From: Luteimonas salinisoli | Lineage (GTDB): Bacteria > Pseudomonadota > Gammaproteobacteria > Xanthomonadales > Xanthomonadaceae | DNA length: 38,278 nt | NCBI RefSeq assembly: GCF_013425525.1 | Contig: NZ_JACCKA010000057.1 | Span: 1 to 38,278 of the forward strand | Direction of reading: 5' to 3' | Shown: positions 1 to 7,259 of the stretch, one piece after another | Layout: every line of letters starts with the position of its first letter | Position numbering within the stretch: position 1 is the stretch's first letter | Notes under the pieces: generated by a model | The model's database searches: none | What the model was told of the DNA's origin: nothing | Seen by the model: the letters and a program-made list of their open reading frames with translations, nothing else | Position numbers and translations under genes: made by a program

Positions 1-7
1 AAAAATG

Positions 8-18
8 GGGTCAGGTTC
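8..18. repeat. Target-site duplication, left copy
   Basis: GGGTCAGGTTC immediately left of the element's inverted repeat is repeated exactly at 1369-1379 on the right. It is part of the 25-bp arm of the palindromic repeat into which the element inserted. Confidence 0.85.
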
Positions 19-1368
19 TGAGGTTTCCCCACGTTCTTCTCTGTCAGGTCAGCCGCTTAGCGGCGCTCTGACTGGAAACAAGTGCGCGCATGGCGCAGTC
101 TTCAAGGTGACTAAGCCAAAGAAGGACTGACGACCATGCGCGCCAGCCGAGTATTGCAGAAGTGCCTGCCGGAATCACTGGAGCCGATGCACGCGCTGCG
201 TGAGCATGCTCTGCTAAACGCCGTGGAAGCCGTGCTTCAAGGACGCAGGTTGACGCTGATGGACGTGGCCCGCTCCTGGCCCGGTGCCGAGCGTGTCCGG
301 CCGCCGCTCAAGGCGTTCGACAGGCTGCTGGGCAACCCGCACCTGCACGCCGAACGCGAAGGGATCCATGCGGATATGGCGCGCTGGCTACTACGCAGCC
401 CTCGGCCGGTGATCGTGATCGACTGGACGGATTTGAAGGCCGACAAGTCGTGGTGCCTGTTGCGTGCAGCGGTGCCGGTGGGAGGGCGAACACTGACGCT
501 GCTGGACATGGTGTTCCCTGGCAAGAAGCAAGGCTCGCCCGCTGCGGAGAAGCGATTCCTGCAACGGCTGCGTGCACTGGTGCCGGAAGGCGCTCGCCCG
601 GTCCTGATCACCGATGCGGGCTTCCGCACGCCCTGGTTCCGCGCCGTCTCGGCGCTAGGTTGGGACTGGGTGGGCCGCTTGCGCGGCCGCACGCAGGTCA
701 AGCCAGTAGAGGTCGAAAATCGTATCGAGCAATGGGTGGACTGCCGACAGCTGCATGTGCTGGCCACTCGAACGCCGCGGGAGCTGCCGGTGATGCAGAC
801 CAATCGCGGCGATCCCCTGTCCTGCCGTCTGGTCGTGTACGCCAAGGCGCGGCAAGGCCGCAAGCACTGCAATCGGCGGCGTCGCACGGAAGTGGCACGC
901 AGCTCGTCCAGTCGCAAGGCTGCGGCGCGCGAGCGCGAGCCTTGGCTGATCATCGCCTCGCCCAGTCTGGCCGAGGCCAGCGCCCGGCAGTTGGTGAGCC
1001 TGTACGCGCGCAGAATGCAGATCGAATGCTCCTTCCGCGACCTGAAGTCGCACCGGTACGGACAAGGCTTCGAAGATAGCCTGACGCGCAGTGACGCCCG
1101 TCTGCAGATCCTCCTACTGGTCGGCACGTTGGCGGCCTTCGCCAGCTGGTTGGCAGGCGTGGGATGCGAGAAGACCGGCATCGCCCAATGGCTATTGCCG
1201 ATCCGCACCAAGCGCAAGCTGTACTCGACCTTGCGCGTAGGGCGGGAGGCCTTGGTCCGAGGCTGGCCGATGGAGCCCGTCTCCCAATGGCTGGATCGCT
1301 TACGATCACTACCCCCTGCGGTGATCGACCAGATGGTGCTGGGGGCATGAAAACGCGGGGAAACCTCA
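19..1368 (+). mobile_element. IS4-family insertion sequence, about 1350 bp
   Basis: The ends are imperfect inverted repeats: TGAGGTTTCCCC at 19-30 and its exact complement at 1357-1368, with the match running on inward with one mismatch. The element is flanked by an 11-bp direct repeat, GGGTCAGGTTC, at 8-18 and 1369-1379. This fits the 9-12 bp target duplications known for the IS4 family. A short palindrome (GCCGCT-T-AGCGGC, 52-64) lies between the left end and the transposase and could damp read-through transcription. The element has inserted into one arm of a palindromic repeat. Both ends and a full-length transposase are present, so it may still be active. Confidence 0.88.
136..1350 (+). 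CDS. IS4-family DDE transposase
   Basis: This 404-residue protein has the RNase H-like DDE transposase layout. The first Asp is D96 in VIDWTDL, the second is D160 in LITDAGFR, and the catalytic Glu is E297. E297 lies in an exact Y-(2)-R-(3)-E-(6)-K signature (Y290, R293, E297, K304), which is diagnostic of the IS4 family. An Arg/Ser-rich insertion at about 237-270 precedes the Glu region. The ATG follows a purine-rich AAGAAGGA stretch. The gene is alone between the element's inverted repeats and has no frameshift or internal stop. Its codon use appears less GC-biased than that of its neighbours, as expected of a transferred element. The reaction is cut-and-paste transposition of this element. 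Confidence 0.93.
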   Translation: MRASRVLQKCLPESLEPMHALREHALLNAVEAVLQGRRLTLMDVARSWPGAERVRPPLKAFDRLLGNPHLHAEREGIHADMARWLLRSPRPVIVIDWTDLKADKSWCLLRAAVPVGGRTLTLLDMVFPGKKQGSPAAEKRFLQRLRALVPEGARPVLITDAGFRTPWFRAVSALGWDWVGRLRGRTQVKPVEVENRIEQWVDCRQLHVLATRTPRELPVMQTNRGDPLSCRLVVYAKARQGRKHCNRRRRTEVARSSSSRKAAAREREPWLIIASPSLAEASARQLVSLYARRMQIECSFRDLKSHRYGQGFEDSLTRSDARLQILLLVGTLAAFASWLAGVGCEKTGIAQWLLPIRTKRKLYSTLRVGREALVRGWPMEPVSQWLDRLRSLPPAVIDQMVLGA

Positions 1369-1447
1369 GGGTCAGGTTCAATTTTCTCCATGCGAAGGCT
1401 CAGACGGCGCCATTTCGCGAGGAAAATTGAACCTGACCCCATTTTTT
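1369..1447. repeat. GGGGTCAGGTTC palindromic repeat, copy 1, interrupted by the IS
   Basis: Bases 1369-1386 are the exact reverse complement of 1422-1439. Rejoining the left stub at 1-18 gives arms of 25 bp that begin AAAAATGGGGTCAGG and end CCTGACCCCATTTTT around an interior of about 35 bp. A homologous element lies at 2407-2489. Sequences of this GGGGTCAG type are dispersed in many proteobacterial genomes and are often found with REP-associated tyrosine transposases. No such transposase gene is visible in this window. Confidence 0.85.
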
Positions 1448-1536
1448 CCTCCGGTGGCACCCTGCGTTCCATCGCCGCATCTGGTTCCGGCCACGGCCCG
1501 GCCCCATCCAGTAGCCGACCGCCCCCAGGAGCCGCA

Positions 1537-2397
1537 ATGAACGCCATCGACCCGCCCCGCCACGCCCATGTCGTCCGCAAGGTCCGCGGCAGCGCCGCGT
1601 CCGACGGCGCAGGCGTCAAGCTGACTCGCGTGATCGGCGGCCGCGAGCTGCCCGATCTGGACCCGTTCCTGCTGCTCGACGAGTTCGGCACCGACCGGGC
1701 CGAGGATTACCTCGCGGGTTTTCCGGACCATCCGCATCGCGGGTTCGAGACGGTCACCTACATGCTCGACGGCCGCATGCGCCACCGCGACAACCACGGC
1801 AACGAAGGCCTGCTGGTGCCCGGCGGCGTGCAATGGATGACCGCCGGGCGCGGCCTGGTGCACTCGGAAATGCCGGAGCAGCAGGAGGGCCTGATGCGCG
1901 GCTTCCAGCTGTGGGTCAACCTGCCGGCTAGGGACAAGATGTCCGAGCCGCGCTATCAGGAGTTCGGGCCGGAGGCGATCCCGGTGGTGGCGCCGGCCGA
2001 TGGCGTCTCGGTCCGGGTGATCGCCGGCAGCGTCGGCGAGGTGCGCGGGGCGATCGTCCAGCCGGCCACCGAGCCGCTCTACCTGGACGTGGCGCTGGTA
2101 CCCGGTGGGTCCTGGTCGTACACGCTGCCCGAAGGCCACAACGCATTCGTGTACGCCTTCGAGGGGGCGCTGGAGATCGGCGATGGCCCGGACGCGCGCG
2201 CGCTTGCGGCGACCGAGCTGGCGGTGATCGGTGGCGGCGAGCTGCTCGCCATGCGGGCAGGCGACGCCGGGGCCCGGGTACTGCTGGTGGCGGGGCGTCC
2301 GCTACGCGAGCCGGTGGCGCGCCATGGGCCGTTCGTGATGAACACCCGCGAGGAATTGATGCAGGCCTTCGTCGACTTTCAGGAAGGCCGTTTCTAG
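1537..2397 (+). CDS. Pirin family protein
   Basis: This 286-residue bicupin of the pirin/YhaK family shows the family core FPDHPHRGFETVTYMLDG, followed by PGGVQWMTAGRGLVHSEMP. The four expected metal ligands are present: H65, H67, H109 and E111, with the spacing known from pirins. Relatives show quercetin 2,3-dioxygenase activity in vitro or act as redox-sensing regulators. The physiological substrate here cannot be read from sequence. The start at 1537 is chosen because AGGAG (1527-1531) lies 5 nt upstream and the first residues match family N-termini. An in-frame ATG further upstream would translate the flanking repeat. The gene stands alone between two copies of the GGGGTCAGG palindrome. 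Confidence 0.92.
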   Translation: MNAIDPPRHAHVVRKVRGSAASDGAGVKLTRVIGGRELPDLDPFLLLDEFGTDRAEDYLAGFPDHPHRGFETVTYMLDGRMRHRDNHGNEGLLVPGGVQWMTAGRGLVHSEMPEQQEGLMRGFQLWVNLPARDKMSEPRYQEFGPEAIPVVAPADGVSVRVIAGSVGEVRGAIVQPATEPLYLDVALVPGGSWSYTLPEGHNAFVYAFEGALEIGDGPDARALAATELAVIGGGELLAMRAGDAGARVLLVAGRPLREPVARHGPFVMNTREELMQAFVDFQEGRF

Positions 2398-2406
2398 AGG
2401 CTGGAG

Positions 2407-2489
2407 AAAAATGGGGTCAGGTTCAATTTCCTCGAGGAACGGCGCCGCCGGAACCCGCGTAGGGGGAAACTGAACCTGACCCCATTTTT
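2407..2489. repeat. GGGGTCAGGTTC palindromic repeat, copy 2, likely bidirectional terminator
   Basis: Perfect 19-bp inverted arms (2407-2425 and 2471-2489) enclose a 45-bp GC-rich interior. Each strand reads an A-rich start, a GC stem and a T-rich end, so either transcript would end in a hairpin followed by U residues. It fills almost the whole gap between the convergent pirin gene (stop at 2397) and the MBL-fold gene (stop at 2490). The arms match the repeat split by the IS at the left edge; the interior differs. Confidence 0.8.
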
Positions 2490-3374
2490 TCATTTTTTTG
2501 AGAAGCGGTTGGCAGGGATGCGGAAGTACACCCGCCCGGCCGCATCCGGTTCGGGCAGGCGGCCGCCGCGGATGTTCACCTGCAGGGCATAGAGCATCAG
2601 GGTCGGCAGCGGCAGGGTGGCATCGCGCTGCTCGCGGGTGGCGACGTAGTGGGCCTCGTCGATACCGTCCCTGACGTGGATGTTGGACGCGCGGTGCTCG
2701 GCGACGGTCGCCACGCATGCCGGCTCGCGGCCGTCCTTGCCGTAGTCGTGGCCGACGAACAGCGCGGTGTCCGGCGGCAGGTCGAGCAGGGCGTGGATGC
2801 TGCGGTAGAGCAGGCGCGCGTCGCCGCCCGGGAAGTCGGCGCGCGAGCTGCCGGCGTCGGGCATCATCAGGGTGTCGTGGACGAAGGCGCTGCTGCCGGC
2901 GAGGTAGCTGATGGACGCCAGGGTATGCCCGGGCGAGAACATCACCCGCACTGGAATTCCGCCGATGTCGAAGGCCTCGCCATCGGCGAACAGCCTGTCC
3001 CACTGGCTGCCGTCGGCGGCGAAATCCTCCAGGCCGTAGATGTCCTTCCACAGCTTCTGCACCTCCACGACCTTCGCGCCGATCGCGGTGGGCGCGCCGA
3101 GCTTCTCCGCCATGTACGGAGCCGCGGAGAAGTGATCGGCGTGCGGGTGGGTGTCGAGTACCCAGGCCACGTCGAGCCGCTCGCCGGCGATGTACTCGAG
3201 AAGGCGGTCGGCGTTGCCCGTGGAAGTGGCGGCGGTCTTCTCGTCGAAGTCGAGCACCGGGTCGATCACCGCGGCCATGCGGGTGCGCGGGTCGGAAACG
3301 ACATACTGGAAGCTGCCGGTCTTGCGGTCGTAGAGCGAAGCGACGACTGCGTCCGGGCGTTCGTGGATCTTCAT
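2490..3374 (-). CDS. MBL-fold metallo-hydrolase, persulfide dioxygenase-like
   Basis: This 294-residue protein has a full metallo-beta-lactamase fold signature: T-H76-P-H78-A-D80-H81, then H150 in SPGHT, D167 in FVHDTLM and H209 in VGHDYGKDG. The opening segment (YDRKTGSFQYVVSDP) and the GHDYG..GREP region resemble the ETHE1/Blh group of persulfide dioxygenases. Those enzymes oxidise glutathione persulfide with a mononuclear iron. This is family inference; other MBL hydrolases of the group cannot be excluded. The start at 3374 gives the usual MBL length. A longer frame upstream would translate REP DNA. No sulfur-metabolism partner gene is adjacent. The stop codon abuts the palindromic repeat. 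Confidence 0.85.
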   Translation of the reverse strand: MKIHERPDAVVASLYDRKTGSFQYVVSDPRTRMAAVIDPVLDFDEKTAATSTGNADRLLEYIAGERLDVAWVLDTHPHADHFSAAPYMAEKLGAPTAIGAKVVEVQKLWKDIYGLEDFAADGSQWDRLFADGEAFDIGGIPVRVMFSPGHTLASISYLAGSSAFVHDTLMMPDAGSSRADFPGGDARLLYRSIHALLDLPPDTALFVGHDYGKDGREPACVATVAEHRASNIHVRDGIDEAHYVATREQRDATLPLPTLMLYALQVNIRGGRLPEPDAAGRVYFRIPANRFSKK

Positions 3375-3455
3375 CTCGGGCTCGGGGTTGGCGTTCTCGC
3401 CGGGACGGAGGGCAGAACCATAATCCAGCCGATCCCGGCCCGCCACGGGAGTCCT

Positions 3456-3560
3456 GCAGGAGCGTGCCATGCACGCGAAAGCCGGCGTGGTCGGCAACGC
3501 CGGTACCGCCTCATCCCTGCCGGAGCCTATCGCGGCCTTCGCGGCCATGGGCCGCTCTGC
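3456..3560. repeat. REP doublet, GTAG/GCAG-GAGCG type, inverted pair
   Basis: Two oppositely oriented copies of a dispersed hairpin lie here. The forward copy at 3456-3486 reads GCAGGAGCGTGCCATGCACG followed by CGAAAGCCGG. The reverse copy at 3536-3560 contains TTCGCGGCCATGGGCCGCTC. The core is a GC palindrome around CCATGG or CCATGC. The same motif recurs at 7156-7243, 31736-31981 and 37408-37502. Confidence 0.75.
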
Positions 3561-3632
3561 GAGAGCGCCCGCGCGATCGTCCCTCGTCCGCAGGATCGCG
3601 CCGTGCGAGGATCCTGTCCGCGGCGCCGCGCG

Positions 3633-4097
3633 TCAGTTGCTGCTGAAGCGCGTTTCCTCGAAGCGCAGCGCCTCCACCGTGCCCATGCTCTGGCGCATCT
3701 CGGCCTCGTTCTCGGCATGCAGCCAGATGTGCACCACGCGATCGCGACCGAGCTCGAGCAGGGTCTCGCGGACCAGCTTGTCGGGATCGCCGGCCACCTC
3801 GCTGCGGTACCAGCGGATGTCCTGGCCGTTGATCACCCCCGCTTCCTCGCGGTTGGCGCGCCGGGGCTGGAACGGAGAATCCGCTGCCAGGTACAAGCCG
3901 AACACCTCTCGGCCGTCCTCGGCGACCGCGCGGCAGATCACGAAGCTGTCGCTGCTGCGCTCGGTCCAGGTCAGCGTGGAGTCGCCGGGCAGGCGCGGGC
4001 AGGAATCGATCGACTGCGCCTGCGCCGCCGGAACGGCGGCCGCAAGGAACAGCGCCAGCGCGGCCAGCGGCGCCAGATGACGTTTGTTGCGTTTCAT
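3633..4097 (-). CDS. Secreted protein of unknown function
   Basis: I do not recognise this 154-residue protein. Its N-terminus is a clear Sec signal peptide: KRNKR, a hydrophobic stretch of about 18 residues, then VPAAQA with likely cleavage near residue 27. The mature part is about 127 residues, charged, with two cysteines (SCPRLPGD and VICRAVAED) that could form a disulfide in the periplasm. The pattern is of a small soluble periplasmic or secreted protein. The start is supported by GGGGAA upstream and by the position of the signal peptide. A CRP/Clp-like palindrome lies about 95 bp upstream, so cAMP- or c-di-GMP-linked control is possible. Confidence 0.75.
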   Translation of the reverse strand: MKRNKRHLAPLAALALFLAAAVPAAQAQSIDSCPRLPGDSTLTWTERSSDSFVICRAVAEDGREVFGLYLAADSPFQPRRANREEAGVINGQDIRWYRSEVAGDPDKLVRETLLELGRDRVVHIWLHAENEAEMRQSMGTVEALRFEETRFSSN

Positions 4098-4178
4098 GGA
4101 CTACATTCCCCTTGAATCCGGTGGCGGTGCGCATTCGACCACGCCATGGCCCTCCCGAGTTCGACCATAACGGCGCCC

Positions 4179-4206
4179 ATCACTAAAAATTGTGATGCTC
4201 ATCACT
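4179..4206 (-). promoter_or_regulatory. CRP/Clp-like operator
   Basis: TGTGA-TGCTCA-TCACT (4191-4206) differs from the CRP/Clp consensus TGTGA-N6-TCACA at one base. GTGATG-CT-CATCAC inside it is a perfect palindrome. A further ATCAC at 4179-4183 pairs with GTGAT at 4192-4196. It lies about 95 bp upstream of the secreted-protein gene starting at 4097. In xanthomonads the Clp protein reads this consensus. No binding evidence is available. Confidence 0.5.
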
Positions 4207-4283
4207 TTTCAGGGTGGAAGAGCCGGCCGAGGCTCCGGATATCAAGCCTCGTGCCGCTCCGGCGTCGCCCCCGATTCGGCACT

Positions 4284-4808
4284 TCAGTAGGCCAGCTGCC
4301 GCAACCCGGCGCGGCCCCCGGCGCCGATCCGCACCTCGTACAGGTCGCCATAGTCGTCCTCGCCGAGCGGCGCCACCCGGCAGGCGCACAGGGCGGCGAC
4401 GATCCCCGGGACGGTGTTGCTGTGGCCCACCACCAGCACCGTCGCGCCCGCATGGCGCGTATGCAGCACGGTCGCCAACTCCGAGACCGGTCGGGCCGGA
4501 TCGTACTCGCGGATCTGCAGCCCGTGCCGTTCCGCCGTGGGCGCCGCGGTCTGCCGCGCGCGCCGGGTCGTGCTGGCGTAGACGGCGGACACCGGCAGCG
4601 CCGCCAGCTGCCCCGCCAGGGCGGCGGCGCGCCGTTCGCCTCTGGCGTCCAGGGGCGGGTCGCGCACGTCGCCGGCCGCCTTCTCGGCATGGCGCACGAC
4701 GATGAAGGTGGTTTCGCTGGAATCCGGGGCGGTTGCAGTACGCCGCTCCGGGGCTCCGCCGCTGCAGGCGGCCAGGAACAGCAGCGCGGCCGCAATCGAT
4801 ACGCGCAT
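4284..4808 (-). CDS. Lipoprotein histidine phosphatase (SixA/PGAM-like)
   Basis: This 174-residue protein starts with a lipoprotein signal (MRVSIAAALLFLAAC) whose lipobox places the acylated Cys at residue 15. The mature part is a histidine-phosphatase domain: the phospho-acceptor motif VVRHAEK (R39, H40), TRRARQTA in the middle, and the second His in VVGHSNT (H129). The domain is compact, like SixA. The substrate is unknown. A membrane-anchored periplasmic phosphomonoesterase is the simplest reading. The start at 4808 has GGAG 6 nt upstream and puts the signal peptide at the N-terminus. An ATG 11 codons earlier would spoil it. Confidence 0.87.
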   Translation of the reverse strand: MRVSIAAALLFLAACSGGAPERRTATAPDSSETTFIVVRHAEKAAGDVRDPPLDARGERRAAALAGQLAALPVSAVYASTTRRARQTAAPTAERHGLQIREYDPARPVSELATVLHTRHAGATVLVVGHSNTVPGIVAALCACRVAPLGEDDYGDLYEVRIGAGGRAGLRQLAY

Positions 4809-4875
4809 CGGGCACTCCGGGATCGATGGGAGGCGAATCATGCGCAGGCGCGAGCCCGGGAAAAAGGGCCGGAGG

Positions 4876-5274
4876 TCACCCGACGCGCGTCCATGCCAGC
4901 AGGACCAGGCCGAGCGCCGCCGGCAGCGCCTGGACGACCAGGATCCTGCGGCTGACGGTGGCGCCGCCGTACAGGCCGGCCACCAGTACGCAGGCCAGGA
5001 AGAACAGTTTCACGGCGTCGCCCTCGCGTCCCAGCCACAGGCCCCAGGCCAGCCCGGCGGCCAGGAAGCCGTTGTACAGCCCCTGGTTGGCGGCCAGCAC
5101 GCGCGAGGCGGCGGCGAACTCGGCGGTGGTGCCGAACGTGCGCCGTCCCAGCGGGCGCGTCCACAGGAACATCTCCAGCACCAGGAACCAGACGTGCAGC
5201 AGCGCGACGAGCGCAATCAGCAGGTTGGCGGCGGTGATGGCCAAGGCGTCGCCCGTTGCGGAATCGATCCGCAA
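4876..5274 (-). CDS. DUF1304 family membrane protein
   Basis: This protein of about 132 residues has four predicted transmembrane helices (about 12-34, 60-80, 85-105, 110-128). It carries the DUF1304 features ALLHVWFLVLEMFLW near the N-terminus and NQGLYNGFLAAGL in the second helix. The function of the family is unknown. No ATG is available at the 5' end. The start given is a TTG at 5274; another TTG ten codons later is possible, so the start is uncertain. It lies between the histidine phosphatase and the Na/Pi transporter on the same strand. Confidence 0.8.
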   Translation of the reverse strand: MRIDSATGDALAITAANLLIALVALLHVWFLVLEMFLWTRPLGRRTFGTTAEFAAASRVLAANQGLYNGFLAAGLAWGLWLGREGDAVKLFFLACVLVAGLYGGATVSRRILVVQALPAALGLVLLAWTRVG

Positions 5275-5326
5275 GCCTAGCAGGGCGGGGCAGTGCGGTG
5301 GGAGGGGTGCGGCGCTGCGCGATGGC

Positions 5327-6982
5327 TCAGGGCACGGGGACGTCTGGCCGCGGCCCCGGGGCGGCGGCAGCGGAGGCCGGCGGCGGCATCAGATGGGCGA
5401 TGAAGAGAGCGCCCTTGCCGGCCTGCTCGATGATCCGCCGCAGGATGCTGATGCGGTCGAGCGCGCGGACCAGGGCGGTGGACGGCAGCGTGCCGCGGCT
5501 GCCCGCACGCAGCAGTTCGGACTTGGCGTGCTGGTAGGCGGCTTCGAACGCGTCGATCGACAGATCCAAGTGGTTGGCGTCGCGAGGCCCGGCGGCAGGG
5601 TCGGCATCGGCCAGCGCCGCCAGCGCCGCCGCGTCGAGGGCATGCAGCGACGGGGCGAGTTCCGCCGGCGGGGCGGCCATCGGCGCCAGCCGGCCCAGCT
5701 CGACGGCGCGTTCGGCCATCGAGCGGTAATACTGCGCCACGCGCACCGCGTCGGGCAGTGCGGCCTCGACGACCGGATCGCCGCCGCTGTTGACCGTGGC
5801 CGCGAAATCGATCGCCGCTTCGCCGAGCCGGTCGACGATGCCCTGCTCGCGCAGCAGCGCGGCATCGTCGTCGCCCGTCCCGGCCAGCGCGGTGCGCGCC
5901 GCGGCCTGGGCGATCGCGCCGATGCGGGTCAGCTCCATCGCCAGCGCGTCGACCGCCAGGCGCGGGGTGGCCGCGACCGCGCGGTCCAGGAAGTGCGGTA
6001 CCGCGGGATCGGCCTCGCGGCTGCCGAAGCGGCGCTCGAGCATCGCGACCAGGGCGCCGGTGAACGGCCAGACCAGGGCCACGCCGAGCAGCTTGCTCAG
6101 GGTGTGGAAGACCGCCAGGGTGGTGGCGACCTGCTGTTCGAGGCCGATCGCCGCGGTCAGGAACGCGGACGCCCCGAGCATCCAGGGCAGCAGCGCCAGC
6201 GCCGCGCCGGCGGCTACCAGGTTGAAGACCACGTGGGCGGCAGCGGCGCGCTGGGCGGGAGCGGTGGCGCCGATGCTGGCGAACACCGCCGTCGAGGTGG
6301 TGCCGACGTTCGCCCCCACCACCATGGCCGCAGCCGCCAGCGGCGGCAGCATGCCGGTCGCCGCCGCGGTCAGGGTGAGCGCCAGCGCCGCGCTGGAGGA
6401 CTGCATGAGCAGGGTGAGCATGATGCCGATCGCGGTGAAGGCGACGACCGGCATCGCCCGCTCGCCGCCGTGGCCGGCGAGCCCGAACAGGTCGTCCGGG
6501 CCGACCGCCGAGAACGCGCCCTTCAACACGTCCAGGCCGAGGAAGAAGATGCCGAACCCCACCAGCGCCTGCCCCAGCGCCGTGCCGCGCCCCCGTCCGG
6601 CGATCCACAGGCCCATTCCCAGCGCCACCGCCGGCATCGCCAGCACCCGCAGGTCGACGTCGAAACCGACCAGGGCGACGATCCACGAGGTCAGGGTGGT
6701 GCCGAGGTTTGCGCCGAAGATCACCCCGACCGCCTGCCCCAGCGTCAGCAGCCCGGCGTTGACGAAGCCGATGGTGGCGAAGATCACCGCGCTCGAGGAC
6801 TGCACCAGCGCGGTGATCAGCACGCCCGAGGCGAGCGCGCGCAGCGGCGACCCGGTGGCCCGCGCCAGCAGCCCGCGCAGCGCCGACCCCGCCGCGACCT
6901 TCAGCCCGTCGCTCATCAGCCGCATGCCGAGCAGGAACAGGCCGATGCCGCCGGCGAAGGTGATGAGGGAGGAGAAGGACAT
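5327..6982 (-). CDS. Na/Pi cotransporter family protein with PhoU-like C-terminus
   Basis: This 551-residue membrane protein belongs to the NptA/YjbB group (PNaS). Two inverted halves each carry the signature QSSSA (Q61 in LVQSSSAVIFATIGF and Q194 in LMQSSSAALALT), followed by the paired motifs ANLGTT and ANVGTT. About eight or nine hydrophobic segments occupy residues 1-330. The remainder is a soluble helical bundle resembling PhoU. Relatives move phosphate, usually out of the cell, driven by sodium. The start at 6982 (MSFSSLITFAGG) matches family N-termini but has no clear Shine-Dalgarno. An in-frame ATG 12 codons earlier is possible. Phosphate relevance fits the porin at 18370. Confidence 0.9.
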   Translation of the reverse strand: MSFSSLITFAGGIGLFLLGMRLMSDGLKVAAGSALRGLLARATGSPLRALASGVLITALVQSSSAVIFATIGFVNAGLLTLGQAVGVIFGANLGTTLTSWIVALVGFDVDLRVLAMPAVALGMGLWIAGRGRGTALGQALVGFGIFFLGLDVLKGAFSAVGPDDLFGLAGHGGERAMPVVAFTAIGIMLTLLMQSSSAALALTLTAAATGMLPPLAAAAMVVGANVGTTSTAVFASIGATAPAQRAAAAHVVFNLVAAGAALALLPWMLGASAFLTAAIGLEQQVATTLAVFHTLSKLLGVALVWPFTGALVAMLERRFGSREADPAVPHFLDRAVAATPRLAVDALAMELTRIGAIAQAAARTALAGTGDDDAALLREQGIVDRLGEAAIDFAATVNSGGDPVVEAALPDAVRVAQYYRSMAERAVELGRLAPMAAPPAELAPSLHALDAAALAALADADPAAGPRDANHLDLSIDAFEAAYQHAKSELLRAGSRGTLPSTALVRALDRISILRRIIEQAGKGALFIAHLMPPPASAAAAPGPRPDVPVP

Positions 6983-7155
6983 GGGCGCGACGACAGGACG
7001 GGCGGGCAGACGGTACATCAGGGCGGCCGGAAAGGCATGGCAGGGAGATGCCAGCGTCATCGCCGACCACTTCCCGGGAAGGCATGGGGATGCGCCCTGC
7101 GCTCCTCGCGGGCGGCTCCGGCGGAATGGCGGCGATACCCGGCACATCCGCCCGC

Positions 7156-7243
7156 GCCGGTCTTCGCGCGCATGGCGCGCTCCTACGAGAGCGGCGAGCA
7201 GGCGGCGCCCTGGAAGGAACGGCCCATGGCCGCGAAAGCCGGG
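7156..7243. repeat. REP doublet, GTAG-GAGCG type, inverted pair
   Basis: A reverse copy at 7156-7186 contains TTCGCGCGCATGGCGCGC and ends TCCTAC. A forward copy at 7212-7243 contains GGCCCATGGCCGCGAAAGCC. They lie in the gap between mfd and the Na/Pi transporter gene, just beyond the mfd stop, and could protect or end the mfd transcript. Confidence 0.75.
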
Positions 7244-7259
7244 CGCCGCCGCCGGGGGG

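Noticed and set aside
1390..1536. N-terminal extension of the pirin gene from an upstream ATG
   Set aside because: It would translate the palindromic repeat and has no Shine-Dalgarno. The ATG at 1537 has AGGAG and matches the family.
3375..3548. Extension of the MBL-fold protein to an earlier start
   Set aside because: The added residues come from REP DNA (for example CMARSC) and have no family counterpart.
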